64,000 nucleotides of DNA from Scilla litardierei (taxonomy: Eukaryota; Streptophyta; Magnoliopsida; Asparagales; Asparagaceae): the NCBI GenBank assembly GCA_030789695.1, contig CM061141.1:273699655-273763654 (forward strand). The letters run 5' to 3'. A program made the translations under genes and the position numbers. A model generated the notes under the pieces. That model made no database searches and was not told the DNA's origin. It saw nothing but the letters and a program-made list of their open reading frames with translations. Below are positions 52,446 through 63,788 of the stretch, piece by piece (position 1 is the first letter of the stretch; each line of letters starts with the position of its first letter).

Positions 52446-53382
52446 TGTTTACGTGTGTTTTATCACCGCTGACTTGTTGACCGACAACTAGATGGTCAAC
52501 GTGGTCAAGGGATCGGTTGGGACCCCTTGGTTATGCCGAGCCCACGTGCTCTCGGCGTGGGTAGGCGATGGCTCCGCGGCTGAGCAGACGTTTCGGAAGA
52601 GCGTCGGTCTTCAGTTGGTGTGGAGACGAGGAGAAGCCTCGGTTCCAAGTTGGGTGCTCGGCCTCCGCAGGACGAGCGTCGAGGGGAAGCCTCGGTGCCT
52701 TGAATGCTCCTCGGTCTTGATTGGCGACGGCGCTCGCTAGCGGCGAGCGGGTTCGTTCCTTGCCGAGTCGTAGCCTCGGTGCCTCGGTTCGGCTCCTTCC
52801 TGGACATATGAAAAAACTCATCAGGGGGGCCGGACCTTGGTTCCGGCCAAGTCCCCTCCGATACCTAAGTCAGAACGGATCTGTGTAGCGCTCGGTGGGA
52901 TTGGTGCGGCTCAAGAGGAGGCCAGCACACGTATCCTCGGACCGAGTTATGGCAATGGAGATAATGGGGAAAAGCAAGGTCTAGTTAACGGAATACCTCT
53001 GGGGTAGGTGCCAAGGATTCGATCCCTCTCCCGGTTGCCCCTCTTATCCATTTATAGGGTTTGGCCCACGATTGCCCCCAATCCACGTCCTCTGACCGGC
53101 TCCACTCACGTCCCCGCGTTCTGCCTCCATCAAGGTGCCTACGTGCATCGTGGGGAGGGTCGATTATTGGGCTCCTTAATGGTCATTAAGGTGTCGCGCT
53201 TTAAGAGGGTCGGTTATCTCCGGAGAGCGCGAGCTGATCGTGCATCTTCCGGGCCGGGGCCTGTCTGACTTCGAGTCCATCCATGGGCCTCGTCAAGCGG
53301 GCCTAAACCCACTCGTGGGCTTCCCGTTCTGGGCTAGGGCCTGGGTCTCTGGTTCTCGGGCTTCTCCAAAATAGTCGTATCA
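52446..53382 (-). repeat. LTR of the Ty3 remnant
   Basis: 937 bp from TGTTTACG to CGTATCA on the plus strand, partially inverted ends. GC-rich, with repeated CCTCGG/GCCTCGGT motifs (52630-52790). No DRE-core array. No second LTR was found in the window. Confidence 0.6.
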
Positions 53383-54370
53383 GTAACTATAGCTACAATT
53401 GCCAGAGAATTAGAAGCCATGTCGTATGCATTAGAATTTTAACTTCTTTTTCTAGGAAACATTGATACTTCAATTTTTCAACATGAATGGGATATACTCT
53501 AAAATTATATTATCTCCATACCAATCCTAAAATCTTCTTTATCCTTCAAACACACCTCAAATATCTACGAAAAACACTTGCTGTTTATTTCTTTATAGCT
53601 GAAGTGTGATCAGACAACTCTCCATTTTGATGATGGTGGATCCTGGTTCTTCCTCGTTTCTCCATTTGATTTTTGTCTATCTGATCTCTCTTTTCCTCCC
53701 TCAATACTCTCTCCACATGAAAGCCTAGCCAGTTCTCTCACCTCCAAGTTTTCCTTGTACAGTGAATTTCTACCACTTCATTTCCTCCATTTTTCAAAAT
53801 GGGTTGTAATCCGCATCTAGATTTTATAAAGAAGACACGGGGAATTTGGTCAGACCATGCTGTGTCAAGTGTGTTCTAGTCTCATTTTTTCCCAAAGGCG
53901 AATGAAGTGAGTACAATTTGATGGGGTTTGAGCAAACTTGAAATTTGTGGTATCAATATGGAGATAGAAAGATCCTAGGTGTAAAGATGGAACTGAGAAA
54001 GATTTTAGTGGTGGATATGGAAAATATTAAGGGTTGTGCTATATACACCCCCAAAGCGGGGGTGTATGCACGGTTCATTGTTAAAAATGGAAAAAAAAAT
54101 AGAAGATAACATTAACTCTAATGTTTCCATTTTACATTAATTTGGATCATAATGATAAACCTCATGTTTCCATCTATCCTTGATGTTTTAGAAGATAACA
54201 TTAACTCTCTGACCCTGTTTGTACATCCTGAAATTAAGCACATCTTGTATATTCAGAGGACCATCTTTATAATGATGCTCTAATTTCCTTGGATGTTATA
54301 TTTGTTTTTTCTTTGTGCTTTTAACAAGATTGCAGTGATGGAAACTGGATGCACTAGATGTCAAAAATGG
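53383..54370. other. unassigned interval, 3' of the receptor-like gene
   Basis: AT-rich intergenic sequence without long frames. Two nearby copies of AGAAGATAACATTAACTCT (about 54102 and 54191) form a short direct repeat. Nothing else was recognised. Confidence 0.5.
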
Positions 54371-54835
54371 CCTGACTTGCATTTCCGTTTCCTGAAGGAA
54401 ACTCACTTACACAGCCATTCATGATTACAGGTACAAAATGTATGAGCTAATAGTGAAATGGTCTGATTACAGATACACAACCATTCATGATTACAGATAC
54501 AAACTCACTTACACATTCATTCATGATTACAGATACAAATATGGCCTGACTTGCATTTCCGTTTCCTGAAGAAAACTCACTTACAGAGCCATTCATGATT
54601 ACAGATACAAAAAGTATGAGCTAATAGTGAAATGGCCCGATTACAGATACACAGCCATTCATGATTACAGATACACCGTCATTCATGATTAGAGATACAA
54701 ACTCACTTACACAGCCATTCATGATTACAGATACAAAAATGGTCTGACTTGCATTTCCGTTTCCTGAAGGAAACTCACTTACACAGTCATTCATGATTAC
54801 AGATACAAAATATATGAGATATTAATGAAAAAAGT
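54371..54835. repeat. ~180-bp higher-order tandem repeat
   Basis: Three copies of a unit beginning CTGACTTGCATTTCCGTTTCC (starts about 54371, 54545 and 54733), each containing several CATTCATGATTACAGATACA sub-repeats. It lies 60-500 bp downstream of the receptor-like gene's stop. Confidence 0.8.
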
Positions 54836-54896
54836 ACAGTTACACACAGTCATATGGATAAAATAGCACATCATCATTGATGACCTATCGATCAAT

Positions 54897-57884
54897 TCAT
54901 TCAATTTTAAAGAGCCGAACCTGGATGTTGTCGATCAACTTAATGTACGGGACCCTCCAAGACTTCTTGATCAGCAAGGTTCCCCAAAGGCTCCAAAACC
55001 CCACTACAAATCCGACAATTCCTCCGACGTACATCCATATCCTGTCCGATTCATCATCTTCCTCTGTATCGGGTACCGGAACTTCAAGCACCGTATCGCC
55101 CGGGCATTCGTTTTCTAATGGCTTGCCACAAAGATCGATGTTGCCTGCATAAATTGATGGATCAAGAAGTGTTTGAAGCTGGTTTCCTGTCGGAATTCTC
55201 CCTGATAAGTTGTTGTATGACAAATTCAAGTGATTTAAGGAAGTCAAAGAGGAAATTCCCATAGGAATTGTGCCAGAAAGATTGTTCCTTGAGAGATCAA
55301 GGGTTTCTAGTTGATGAAGATTTGAAATCTTGTCTGGAATCTTTCCCGTAAGATGATTCCCAGATAAGTTCAAGCCCCGCATCCCAACAAGTTTCATGAG
55401 TTCCTCAGGGATCTCTCCTGAAAAGCCATTTCCTGACAGATCTAAGCTGACAACCAAAGAGAGAGTATTGCTATATTTCAGCTCTTGCCCTTTGAGCTCC
55501 ACCAGCATGCTTTCCGTGTATACGTCAGAAGTATCAATGTAGTCATAGTCTATCCTACCGCCAGTGAGCGAAGGATTGTAAAGATCGATGAGCATCTGGT
55601 TGGTTGAGGTCATAGCAGTCAGATTGCCAAGCCAGTGAGGTATGTCACCCGTTAGATTGTTCTCTGCGAGATCCAAAACTTGAAGATCGCTAAGAAGTGA
55701 CAGCTGATGTGGGATCCTTCCATCAAGCATATTCGATCGCAGGCGGAGCATTTTGAGGTTTGATAAGCTTTCTCCTATCCATGCCGGTATGTGTCCTTCA
55801 AGCTTGTTCTCTCCCAGATCAAGAATGCGCAAAGATGAGCAGTTCACCAAAGAAGGTATTTCCCCCTGCATATTATTGTTACTCAAATGCAATGATTGAA
55901 GACCAATCAGAGAGCCGATCCATTGAGGAATTTGTCCAGACAGGCTGTTGTCTGCCAGGTTAATAGCAGACCATGATCCAGGAACCATGGGGCAGTTGGG
56001 AATTTCTCCAGACAACAAATTGCTTGATAGATCAAGAACATTCAGCCTGTGCATTCCACAAATGGATTGGGGAATGGTACCGTCGACTAGGTTATCCGAA
56101 AGTAAAAGGCTTAACAAGCTAAGGTTTCCATTGCCGAGGACTGGAAGAAGATTGCCCGAAAAAGAATTACCGGACAGAAACAAGAAATACACGCCATCAT
56201 CGATGTGGGGTAACGGACCATAAAACTGGTTAGACCTCAAGTCGATGATCGGAATTGTAAGAGAGACTGGAATACTTCCACTTAACTGGTTGTGCGAGAG
56301 ATTCATGTAATAAACTCGCGAAGATAAGCTCCAGAACCAGTCAGGCATTGAATCTGCAATGCATCCATTTGAGATGTCGATGGTCGAGAATGCCCTCTGT
56401 GTTTTTAGCCATGAAGGAAACCGGGGTCCAAGCACGCAGGAGGCCAGACGAATGTTTTTGAGCTGGAAAGGAGGAACCCAGCCGGAGCTCACCTTCAGAA
56501 CAATGGAATTTGAAGAAAGCAACAGTGCCTCCAACTTGGTAAGATTTGATAAGTGTGCATCGGAGATGAAACCTGTCAATGAATTGAAGCCGAGATCTAG
56601 AACAACTAATTCAGATAGCTCCCCAAGAGACTCCGGAACTGATCCTTCCAATATGTTGTTGGCAAGATCAAGATATCTCAAAAACGACAATCTTCCTAAT
56701 GATTCAGGAATTGAGCCAGAAAGGAAGTTGTTGGCAAGAAAAAGATATCTCAAAGACGACAATCTTCCAAATGATTCTGGAATTGAGCCAGAAAGGAGGT
56801 TGTTGTCAAGACGGAGCTCTGACAGATTTCTGAACATAGCTAACCGATCAGGCAACTTCCCACTGAGAAGATTGCATCCCAAATCCAGTGACTGCAAACT
56901 GTTTGTTGCGCAGCCGGATAGACCTTGAAACTTGGAGATATCTAAAGAGATCTGGTTGAACGAAAGATCTAGAATCTGCAAATTGCAAAGACTGCCAATG
57001 GTTTTCGGCATGGTGAGATTAAAGTAGTTGCCCCCTAGCCGCAGCACACGAAGAGAAGACAGGTTCCCAAAACTGGAGATTGTGCCAGAGAGAGAGTTGT
57101 AACCCAGATCAATGTCTTCCAGGCTTTTTATGCCGAAAAGCCAATGAGGTATGGAACTTAAACCATTCTCACTGAGGTCCATGGCTGACAGACGAGAGAA
57201 GTTGACATCAGGAAGAGAAGTGGGAATGCTTTTGAGATCGCAGTCTGACAGGCGAACTACTGATAGAGCAGGCAGTTTGCTTATTGCTGCAAAAACGCTG
57301 GCTTCTGTGAGCTCAATACGGGACAAATCAAGATACTGCAAAGAAGAAAGCCGCGAAAGCCAGTGAAGACTGTCAGCCCGTGAAGATCTGTAAAGCATGT
57401 AAAGCCCGTGAAGATCAAGATATCTCAGGTTGGTGAGATTTCCAAGCTGATGTGGGATGACCCCTCCAAACCTGGAATCGAAGAGATTAAGGTATCTCAA
57501 CCTTGTGAGCGAACCAATGAATTCGGGTATACTTGAACCATTGAAATCGTTGCTGCTCAAGTCCAGGTAATGTAAATGAGTCAGGTCAAGCAGTGAAGAA
57601 CTGATCTCACCACCTATGAGTGTGTATCCGTCATCTTCAGTAGACGGATTTTGCAGACGGAGCTCTGTGACATGATGTGTTCGGTTGTTGCAGCGAACGC
57701 CTGCCCATTTACAGCAGTCTAGACCGAACCAAGAAGACAGTCGGTTTGCAGGGTCGATGAGGCCCTGCTTGAATTTGAGAAGGGCAATCCTCTCATTGTC
57801 TCTGCACGCAATGTTTGAATCTCCAGCTGCCATGGACAAAACTAAAGGAAACATGGCGAGGACCTTGATGATTCTAGCCCCCAT
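54897..57884 (-). CDS. leucine-rich-repeat receptor-like protein, EIX2/Cf type
   Basis: 995 aa, one uninterrupted frame, no intron. Order: hydrophobic signal peptide (about 1-21), LRRNT with the paired-Cys motif LDCCKWAGVRC (about 24-65), roughly 28 plant extracellular LRRs (LxxLxLxxNxLSGxIP), an island region near residues 765-805 (YDYIDTSDVYTESMLVELKG), four more LRRs, an acidic juxtamembrane stretch (DTEEDDESD), one membrane helix with GxxxG (GGIVGFVVGF) and a short basic tail (KKSWRVPYIK). No kinase domain, so it is a receptor-like protein, a cell-surface immune sensor that by family needs a SOBIR1-type partner kinase. Length fits EIX2-like proteins. The ligand is unknown. Two adjacent LRRs are near-duplicates (56680-56830). 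Confidence 0.92.
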   Translation of the reverse strand: MGARIIKVLAMFPLVLSMAAGDSNIACRDNERIALLKFKQGLIDPANRLSSWFGLDCCKWAGVRCNNRTHHVTELRLQNPSTEDDGYTLIGGEISSSLLDLTHLHYLDLSSNDFNGSSIPEFIGSLTRLRYLNLFDSRFGGVIPHQLGNLTNLRYLDLHGLYMLYRSSRADSLHWLSRLSSLQYLDLSRIELTEASVFAAISKLPALSVVRLSDCDLKSIPTSLPDVNFSRLSAMDLSENGLSSIPHWLFGIKSLEDIDLGYNSLSGTISSFGNLSSLRVLRLGGNYFNLTMPKTIGSLCNLQILDLSFNQISLDISKFQGLSGCATNSLQSLDLGCNLLSGKLPDRLAMFRNLSELRLDNNLLSGSIPESFGRLSSLRYLFLANNFLSGSIPESLGRLSFLRYLDLANNILEGSVPESLGELSELVVLDLGFNSLTGFISDAHLSNLTKLEALLLSSNSIVLKVSSGWVPPFQLKNIRLASCVLGPRFPSWLKTQRAFSTIDISNGCIADSMPDWFWSLSSRVYYMNLSHNQLSGSIPVSLTIPIIDLRSNQFYGPLPHIDDGVYFLFLSGNSFSGNLLPVLGNGNLSLLSLLLSDNLVDGTIPQSICGMHRLNVLDLSSNLLSGEIPNCPMVPGSWSAINLADNSLSGQIPQWIGSLIGLQSLHLSNNNMQGEIPSLVNCSSLRILDLGENKLEGHIPAWIGESLSNLKMLRLRSNMLDGRIPHQLSLLSDLQVLDLAENNLTGDIPHWLGNLTAMTSTNQMLIDLYNPSLTGGRIDYDYIDTSDVYTESMLVELKGQELKYSNTLSLVVSLDLSGNGFSGEIPEELMKLVGMRGLNLSGNHLTGKIPDKISNLHQLETLDLSRNNLSGTIPMGISSLTSLNHLNLSYNNLSGRIPTGNQLQTLLDPSIYAGNIDLCGKPLENECPGDTVLEVPVPDTEEDDESDRIWMYVGGIVGFVVGFWSLWGTLLIKKSWRVPYIKLIDNIQVRLFKIE
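56680..56830 (-). repeat. duplicated LRR units within the receptor-like gene
   Basis: The 72-bp unit encoding LSGSIPES(L/F)GRLSSLRYL is present two to three times, with close nucleotide identity (GATTC(A/T)GGAATTGAGCC at 56701 and 56773). This points to recent in-frame duplication. Confidence 0.8.
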
Positions 57885-58104
57885 GATTCTAGCCAGTTCA
57901 GGGTTTGATGGATTTGTTTGAGCAGAGATGACAATGAAAATGGAGATATTAAGTGATGGTTTTTGCTTGGTTGAGCAAGCATTGAAAATGTCCAGGGATC
58001 AAGTCTCTTTCAGTCTGAACTGGTCAAGTTGCCGCCTTCCTTGACTTACAACCATTCATGAAAATTGGAAAACAAATGAACCGAATGCATTAGTCATAAC
58101 CAGT
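57885..58104. other. 5' flank of the receptor-like gene
   Basis: About 220 bp of AT-rich sequence between the start codon and the minisatellite field. It would hold the core promoter if transcription starts nearby; no TATA box stands out. Confidence 0.4.
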
Positions 58105-58980
58105 GATCGCGTGCACGGTTTATTTAAGATTTTTTCCCGCGAAATCTTTGTTTCCTAAAACATTATTAAAATTTTAAAGAACAACAAATAAGCGTAAGCG
58201 TAAAAATATTTAGCGGCACGGACGCCTTCGACGGAGAACAACAAATTGGCGTATAAAAACTCGTGCCCGCGGGCACGGTTTATTTAAGATTTCTCACTCC
58301 GCGAAATATTTGTTCCCCAAAAAATTATTAAAATTTTAAAGAACAACAAATTAGCATAAAAATATTTAACGACACAGGCGCCTTCGACGCGGAACAAAAA
58401 ATTGGCGAAAAAAAACCTGTGCCTGCTGACACGGTTCATTAAGATTTTTCACAGCGAAATATTTGTTCTCCAAAAAATTATTAAAATTATAAAGAATAAC
58501 AAATTAGCGTAAAAATATTTAGCGACACGGGCGCCACCTGTACGGAACAACAAATTCGACGCAGTCGCCTTCGGTGCGGAACAACAAATTCGGCACATGC
58601 GCCTTCGGCGTGGAACAACAAATTTGGCGCAGAACAACAAATTCGGTGCATGCGCCTTCGACACTGAACAACAAATTCGACACGGGCGGCTTCGGCGCAG
58701 AACAACAAATTAGCGTAGAACAACAAATTCGACACGAGTGTATTCGGCGCAGAACAACAAATTAGCGTAAAAAACACCCGTGCCCGCCGGCATGGTTCAT
58801 TTAAGATTTTCCTCGCGAAATCTTTGTTCCCGAAAAAATTATTAAAATTTAAAAAATAACAAATTAGCGTAAAAATATTTAGTGGCATAGTATCCTTCGG
58901 CGCGGAACAACAAATTCGCGTTGAACAACAAATTCGCGTTGAACGACCAATTTGGTGCAGAACAACAAATTAACGTATAA
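58105..58980. repeat. complex tandem repeat field upstream of the receptor-like gene
   Basis: A ~160-bp unit starts CACGGTTTATTTAAGATT near 58114 and 58274 and CACGGTTCATT near 58430 and 58795. It contains AAAATTATTAAAATTTTAAAGAA and a variable minisatellite of GAACAACAAATT plus CGCCTTCGGCGC-type blocks (18 or 34 bp), expanded at 58545-58775 and 58905-58975. Open frames here (for example 58487-58888) are by-products of the repeat. Confidence 0.85.
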
Positions 58981-59800
58981 AAGATTTCGCAGGCACCTTC
59001 GGCACGAAACTGGTTCACTGGCTGCTTTCAAAGTTGGACCGAATTTCAAAGCTGAACCAAATGTCAAAGCTCTCATTCATGTTTTCAAAGCTCCCTTCAT
59101 TTCAAAGTTGGACCAAATTTGTAACGGTCGCTTTCCGACCTTATGAATTTTCTACGTGCGCGTGCTTTATCATGCACGTATTTAATTTGGCTAATTCTGA
59201 GCTCCGAAACATGCGATGTGGTATGCCGTTGTGATTGTTTGGGAGTGTAGGATTTTATTGTAATTTTTGGGAACGTCATTTCACGGCTCATTTTCTCGCA
59301 AAACGACTTGGAACGATAGGGGCGTTTTAGTCTTTTGCCTCAAAACCCCGTTTCCAATTTTACGTTAATTTTTGGTAGGTGTTACGCTCGATCGGGCTCC
59401 GTGGATCTGTGCGTCTCGTCCCCACGATCGTCCCGTTATTTTCGGATTATTTTTCTGACGCCCGGTTTGAGAGTTATCGCCCGAATAAATCTGGACCGTT
59501 GATTTGCTCTGATCGATTTCAAAATTCAAATTGATTACCCAAATCTGGCTATATCCCTAATTATCTTCATAATATCTTTCCTAATCTGCTCCCTCTATTG
59601 ACCCCTGGACTTCTCCCAAATTGTACACTCCTATCTCTCTCTATCTTCCACACTTAACCCTAATCCCCTATGGTAAATATCATTTTTAATATTATTAAAA
59701 CCCTAAGTTGTTATTTCTCTTCACGTGCAAACACAAACCTAGGCTGAATATTTCTCCAGCAGACACCTATCAAACTTTCCCCCATAATCTCTCTCTCTCT
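58981..59800. other. unassigned interval before the right copia element
   Basis: Short repeats of TTTCAAAG(T/C)TGGACC occur at 59028-59115. From about 59390 the sequence changes to a C/T-rich stretch with AACCCTAAT and (CT)n runs, resembling a plant 5' leader or another LTR fragment, without an ORF. The copia element enters at 59801 after (CT)n. Confidence 0.4.
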
Positions 59801-60202
59801 TGTTGTGATATGGTTCCCCGGATTTGGTTTTGGATGATGAGCAAACATAAATAATGGATACTAACTTATTTGTGAGCGCAGTTATGGAGATCGTCGCCAA
59901 AATACCACGTACAACAAAAGCGACGTCTCAAGACTTCTCAATACGCGTGATCGTGTGCCTGGAGCTTCGTTGAAGCTCAAGGAGCAATATTGAAGTCAAG
60001 AGGAATGAAGATTGAAGCTTTGAAGACGGCTCGTAAGGTTGATTTTTATAGTCTTCTAGCTTCATAGATTAGAATGGTAAGCCTTGAGTAGGACTTACTT
60101 TATAATCTTCATTTCGCTCATATCTTAGAGCTAGGATTATCATAGAAGCCATTAGAAACTTTCCCGAAGCCTATCGTTTCTTCCCTCGGCTTCGAGTGCA
60201 TG

Positions 60203-60731
60203 TTAGTTGGTTCAAGAAGAGTTACCAACCGACTAGATGACGATCTAGTCGGTCAGCAACTCTACATGAACCGACTAGATGCCTTGCTATATTCAGCTCT
60301 TTCCAGGTTGATCAATTAGTCGGTCAAAGAAGAGTCACCGACCGACTAGATGACGATCTAGTCGGTTAGGAATCCTTCTTAGACCGACTAGTTGAGCTTG
60401 CCTCTGTATAGCCTGAGCTACTGTTTCGAGTTAGTCGGTCAAAGAACGTTTACCGACCGACTAGTTGAGAAACTAGTCGGTCAGCATTTGTTCTTAAACT
60501 GACTAAGTCAACTTGAAGTCTACCTATTCTATTTCGACGTTAGTCGGTCAAAGATCATTCACCGACCGACTAGTTGTGAAACTAGTCGGTCGGCAAGTCT
60601 TCTTAGACCGACTAGCTGTCTTTGCCTGTACTTCGACTTCTTGGCTGTTCTACCGTTAGTCGGTCTACGTTGTATCACCGACCGACTAGTTGATGAACTA
60701 GTCGGTCAGTGATCCTTCTTAGACCGACTAG
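60203..60731. promoter_or_regulatory. DRE-core palindrome array, right SIRE-like LTR
   Basis: Five units of about 110 bp. Each pairs GTTAGTCGGTC with ACCGACCGACTAG(A/T)T and ACTAGTCGGTC with AGACCGACTAG. It is the same architecture as the Tekay and other SIRE LTRs but with its own spacers, so it has diverged for some time. Confidence 0.78.
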
Positions 60732-60785
60732 TCTGCTTCAGAATAGAGCCGTTGGGATTCTTTCAAACTCGATTTCTCTTGCCCC

Positions 60786-60794
60786 TTTAAATAG
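60786..60794 (+). promoter_or_regulatory. TATA-like box of the right SIRE-like LTR
   Basis: CCCCTTTAAATAGAATCC, about 55 bp downstream of the array. Confidence 0.55.
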
Positions 60795-61532
60795 AATCCT
60801 GATTCGTTTGAAGAGGAGTTAGAGGTCCTATTTCCAAGCAATTTCAGACCTAAGAGAAGAGCTCTCCCAAGCTAATTCAAAGCTCTCTCTCCCTCACAAG
60901 AATCTCTCCCTTCACTCTTTGAGCCATCTTCCTCAAGAGAGATTCTCTCCATTGTGAGCTTCTCAAGCCAAGAGCTTGATTCTAGTCACCATACTCCACC
61001 CTAGGCTTCCATTGCTGGTTATCTTCTTGAAGCTAGGGTTTGGTGACACTTCTTCCTCAAAATCCATCATTGCCCTAATTTGGTAAGTATACTCAAGGCA
61101 TAGGATTTTGTAAGGTAAGAGTTTATTTCATTTCATATTTGAATTGTAAGTTTCACTCTCGGTTGTGAGAGTGTGGTTGTGATCCCGGGTTGTGGGAGTC
61201 ACAAATTACTTTGTGTATGATTTGACTTGTGAAGGTTGTTCACAAGTACTTCATAGTGGAAATCTTGAGTTAGGGTTGCTAACTCAAGTATCCGGAGGGG
61301 ATCCGGGTGGTTGGGACGTAGGATCACCGGGAACAAGTCGGGGAGACTTGGGTGGATCCGAACCCAGTAATATTGTTTGTTTGCGTATGTTTTAATTCTT
61401 GTTGATAGTTGTTTAATTCCGCATTGTCGTTTGTTTCTTGCACAATAATTAGGAATAACTATCTTGATTATTTTAAGTACTATTCACCCCCCCTCTAGTA
61501 CGTGTGCTGTAGCTACCACAGGGCACTACAAT

Positions 61533-61544
61533 TGGTATCAGAGC
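61533..61544 (+). other. primer binding site of the right SIRE-like element
   Basis: TGGTATCAGAGC, two bases after the LTR. Confidence 0.92.
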
Positions 61545-61571
61545 CAAGGTTAAAGCTACAAGTTCAAAGCT

Positions 61572-63788
61572 ATGACGAACAACGACTACAACGTCTTCAA
61601 GAACCGCGATGGAGCTTCTTCTGTTATGGAAGGACTATCCTCCGTCAGGCCTCCACACTTCAACGGTACCAACTACGGGTACTGGAAATGCCGGATGCAA
61701 ATTTTCCTCCGGAGCGCTTCACTATGGAGAGCCACCATGACGGAGTATGTCGAGCCTTCCGAAGAAGATTTCGCGAAGTGGACCCCCGCGGAGGTCGCCG
61801 CGGAAGTAGCCAATGCCAAGGCAATGAATGCCTTGAATTGTGCGTTGGAGCCCGAGGACTTCAACAAGATATGCACATGTAAGAGTGCATATCAAATATG
61901 GAACCAACTCCTCATATTGCACGAAGGATCGAGTACGGTAAAAGATTCTAAACTCGTCGTTGCTAATAAATAATTTGAGTTGTTTCATATGGAGCAGGGC
62001 GAAACCATGAAAGATTATTACGCTCGCTTCGTGGATATATCAAACGACTTGGAAGCTCTTGGGAAGACCTACACCCAAAAGGAGAAAGTCTCGAAGATAA
62101 TCGATGGACTTCCTTCTTGTTGGGAGAAGCGTACCTTCGCCATCGAGGAAGGTAATGACATGAATAATTATACCGTCGTACAACTAATGGGTACCTTGTT
62201 GTCTTATGAGGTACGCAAGGATAGTAAGATCCGGATGAGGGAAAAGATGAAGGCGTACTTGAAGCAAGACGAGCCAAAGAAAAAGGCAATTGCATTCAAG
62301 GCCGCTCCATCTACCGATGATGAAGATTCGGAAGAAGAAGAGGACGAAGAATTGGACATGGAAGCATTGGCCAATATGGCTAAGAAATTCATCCGATTCT
62401 TCCGACAAGGTAAGTTGAATCGTAAATCTAAATTTATTTCGACTAATGTTTCTACTCCCGTGTGTTACAAATGCAACAAGCCAGGACATATCAAGCCGGA
62501 TTGTCCTCTCTACAAACACAAGGGAAAATGGAAGGGATCCAAGCTCGACAAGTCAAGAAAGCACAAGAAAGGGCTTGTCGGCACTTTCACCGACTCCGAC
62601 TCCTCAAGTGGAGAATCGGACGATGAAAGAGTGGATATTGCACACACGTGCTTTATGGGAAAAGAGGATTGTGATGAAGAGACTTCCTCCGATGAAAGCG
62701 AGGATGGAAGCGAGGATGGAAGAGAGGATGAAGGCGAAGAGGTAACCAATGATGAACTTAGAATAGCCAATGAACAACTATGGAATAAATTTTCTAATAT
62801 GGCTACTAAGTTTATGAAGACTAAAAATGAATTAGATAGTCTTAAAAACTCGCCTAAGCCTTTCATCGTCAACAACGACACCGTTGTTGATGGGTTGAGA
62901 AATGAGATTGAAAATCTCAAGTCTCAACTTGAGCATGTTCATATCGAAGATTCGGATGAACATGTGATAGCGGATTTGATGTCTCAAATCTCAACTTTGA
63001 GTATTGAGAATAAAAATCTCAAGTCATGTGTTTGTGCACTCGCATCGCAAGTGTCCACTTTGGATGCTTCTTTGCATTCTCTCACCGAGAAGCATGAGAG
63101 CACATTAGGCCGAATTCATGAATTCAACAAAGGTAAGGGCAAGTTGGATGATATCCTAAATGACTTACCTCCGGCCAATCATCACATTGGTTTGGGGTAT
63201 AAGATGGGAGAGTCATCCAAATTGTCCGCCACCTTTGTTAGGCCATCTTCCGATGCTTCTACTAGTGGAAGTAAACACGTCATGGGTAGATCTTCTACCA
63301 ATGGTGCTTCCGCTAGGAACACGCCCCCATTTGGAAAGAAACCCACTTTGGGTGGACCTCCAAAGAAGGGTCATGCTTTCATGTATACCATGCCACGTAG
63401 GAACACACATCCTACCCCACATGTTAGCACAAATGATGATTTTTATGCTCCGCATCCACGAGCACGTGCACACCATGTGAGACACACTCATGCACGTGTT
63501 CCTCCACATCCATATGTTCATCCTCATTCTCATATGAATAATTATCGTCATGCACCATTGCATCGCATGCCATATGCTTACCCACGACATGCATCACATA
63601 GAAATCAACAACGTATGCATGTTTTCAATAGGATTAGGACTCCCAAGACATACACTATTTGGGGTCCGAAGAACACAAGCATGCATGCTAAGAATTTGTA
63701 TGTGAAATCATTTATAAATGATGTTATTTTGAATGATGATTATGTTGGGAAATCAAGTTCCTCTTGGACTTGGTTTCCGAAGGGTTAG
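61572..63788 (+). pseudogene. SIRE-like Gag, one internal stop
   Basis: ATG at 61572 opens the copia Gag domain (FNGTNYGYWKCRM; FNKICTCKSAYQIW). A single TAA at 61971-61973 replaces an Asp codon of the paralogue at 45843, and the frame then continues unbroken for over 600 codons. These hold KDYYARFVDIS, a CCHC knuckle (CYKCNKPGHIKPDC), an acidic Ser/Glu stretch, a coiled coil (62750-63150), a Lys/Gly/Pro segment and a His/Arg-rich tail ending WTWFPKG and TAG. Apart from the one stop, Gag is full length (739 codons). Confidence 0.88.

Larger units (their letters stand above)
52156..53382 (-). mobile_element. 5'-end remnant of a Ty3 element (Tat/Retand-type primer site)
   Basis: LTR 52446-53382, primer site 52426-52443 (minus strand TGGCGCCGTCTGTGGGAA, common in Tat-type and related Ty3 elements), then a GC-rich leader or gag start down to about 52156, where it stops abruptly at gene-fragment sequence. 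No pol is present. A 62-bp tandem duplication (52208 and 52270) lies in the leader. Confidence 0.65.
59801..61530 (+). repeat. 5' LTR of the right SIRE-like element
   Basis: 1730 bp, TGTTGTGATATGG...GGGCACTACA. The palindrome array is at 60203-60731, a TATA-like TTTAAATAG at 60786-60794, and a 3' end that mirrors the other element (ACCCCCCCTCTAGTACGTG). Confidence 0.9.

Noticed and set aside
52200..52800. GC-rich block as possible rRNA or CpG-island gene
   Set aside because: No rRNA motifs; it is explained by the Ty3 primer site, leader duplication and LTR.
58487..58888. Cys/Arg-rich 133-codon minus-strand frame
   Set aside because: It is generated by the GAACAACAAATT/CCTTCGGCG minisatellite and changes frame with each unit.
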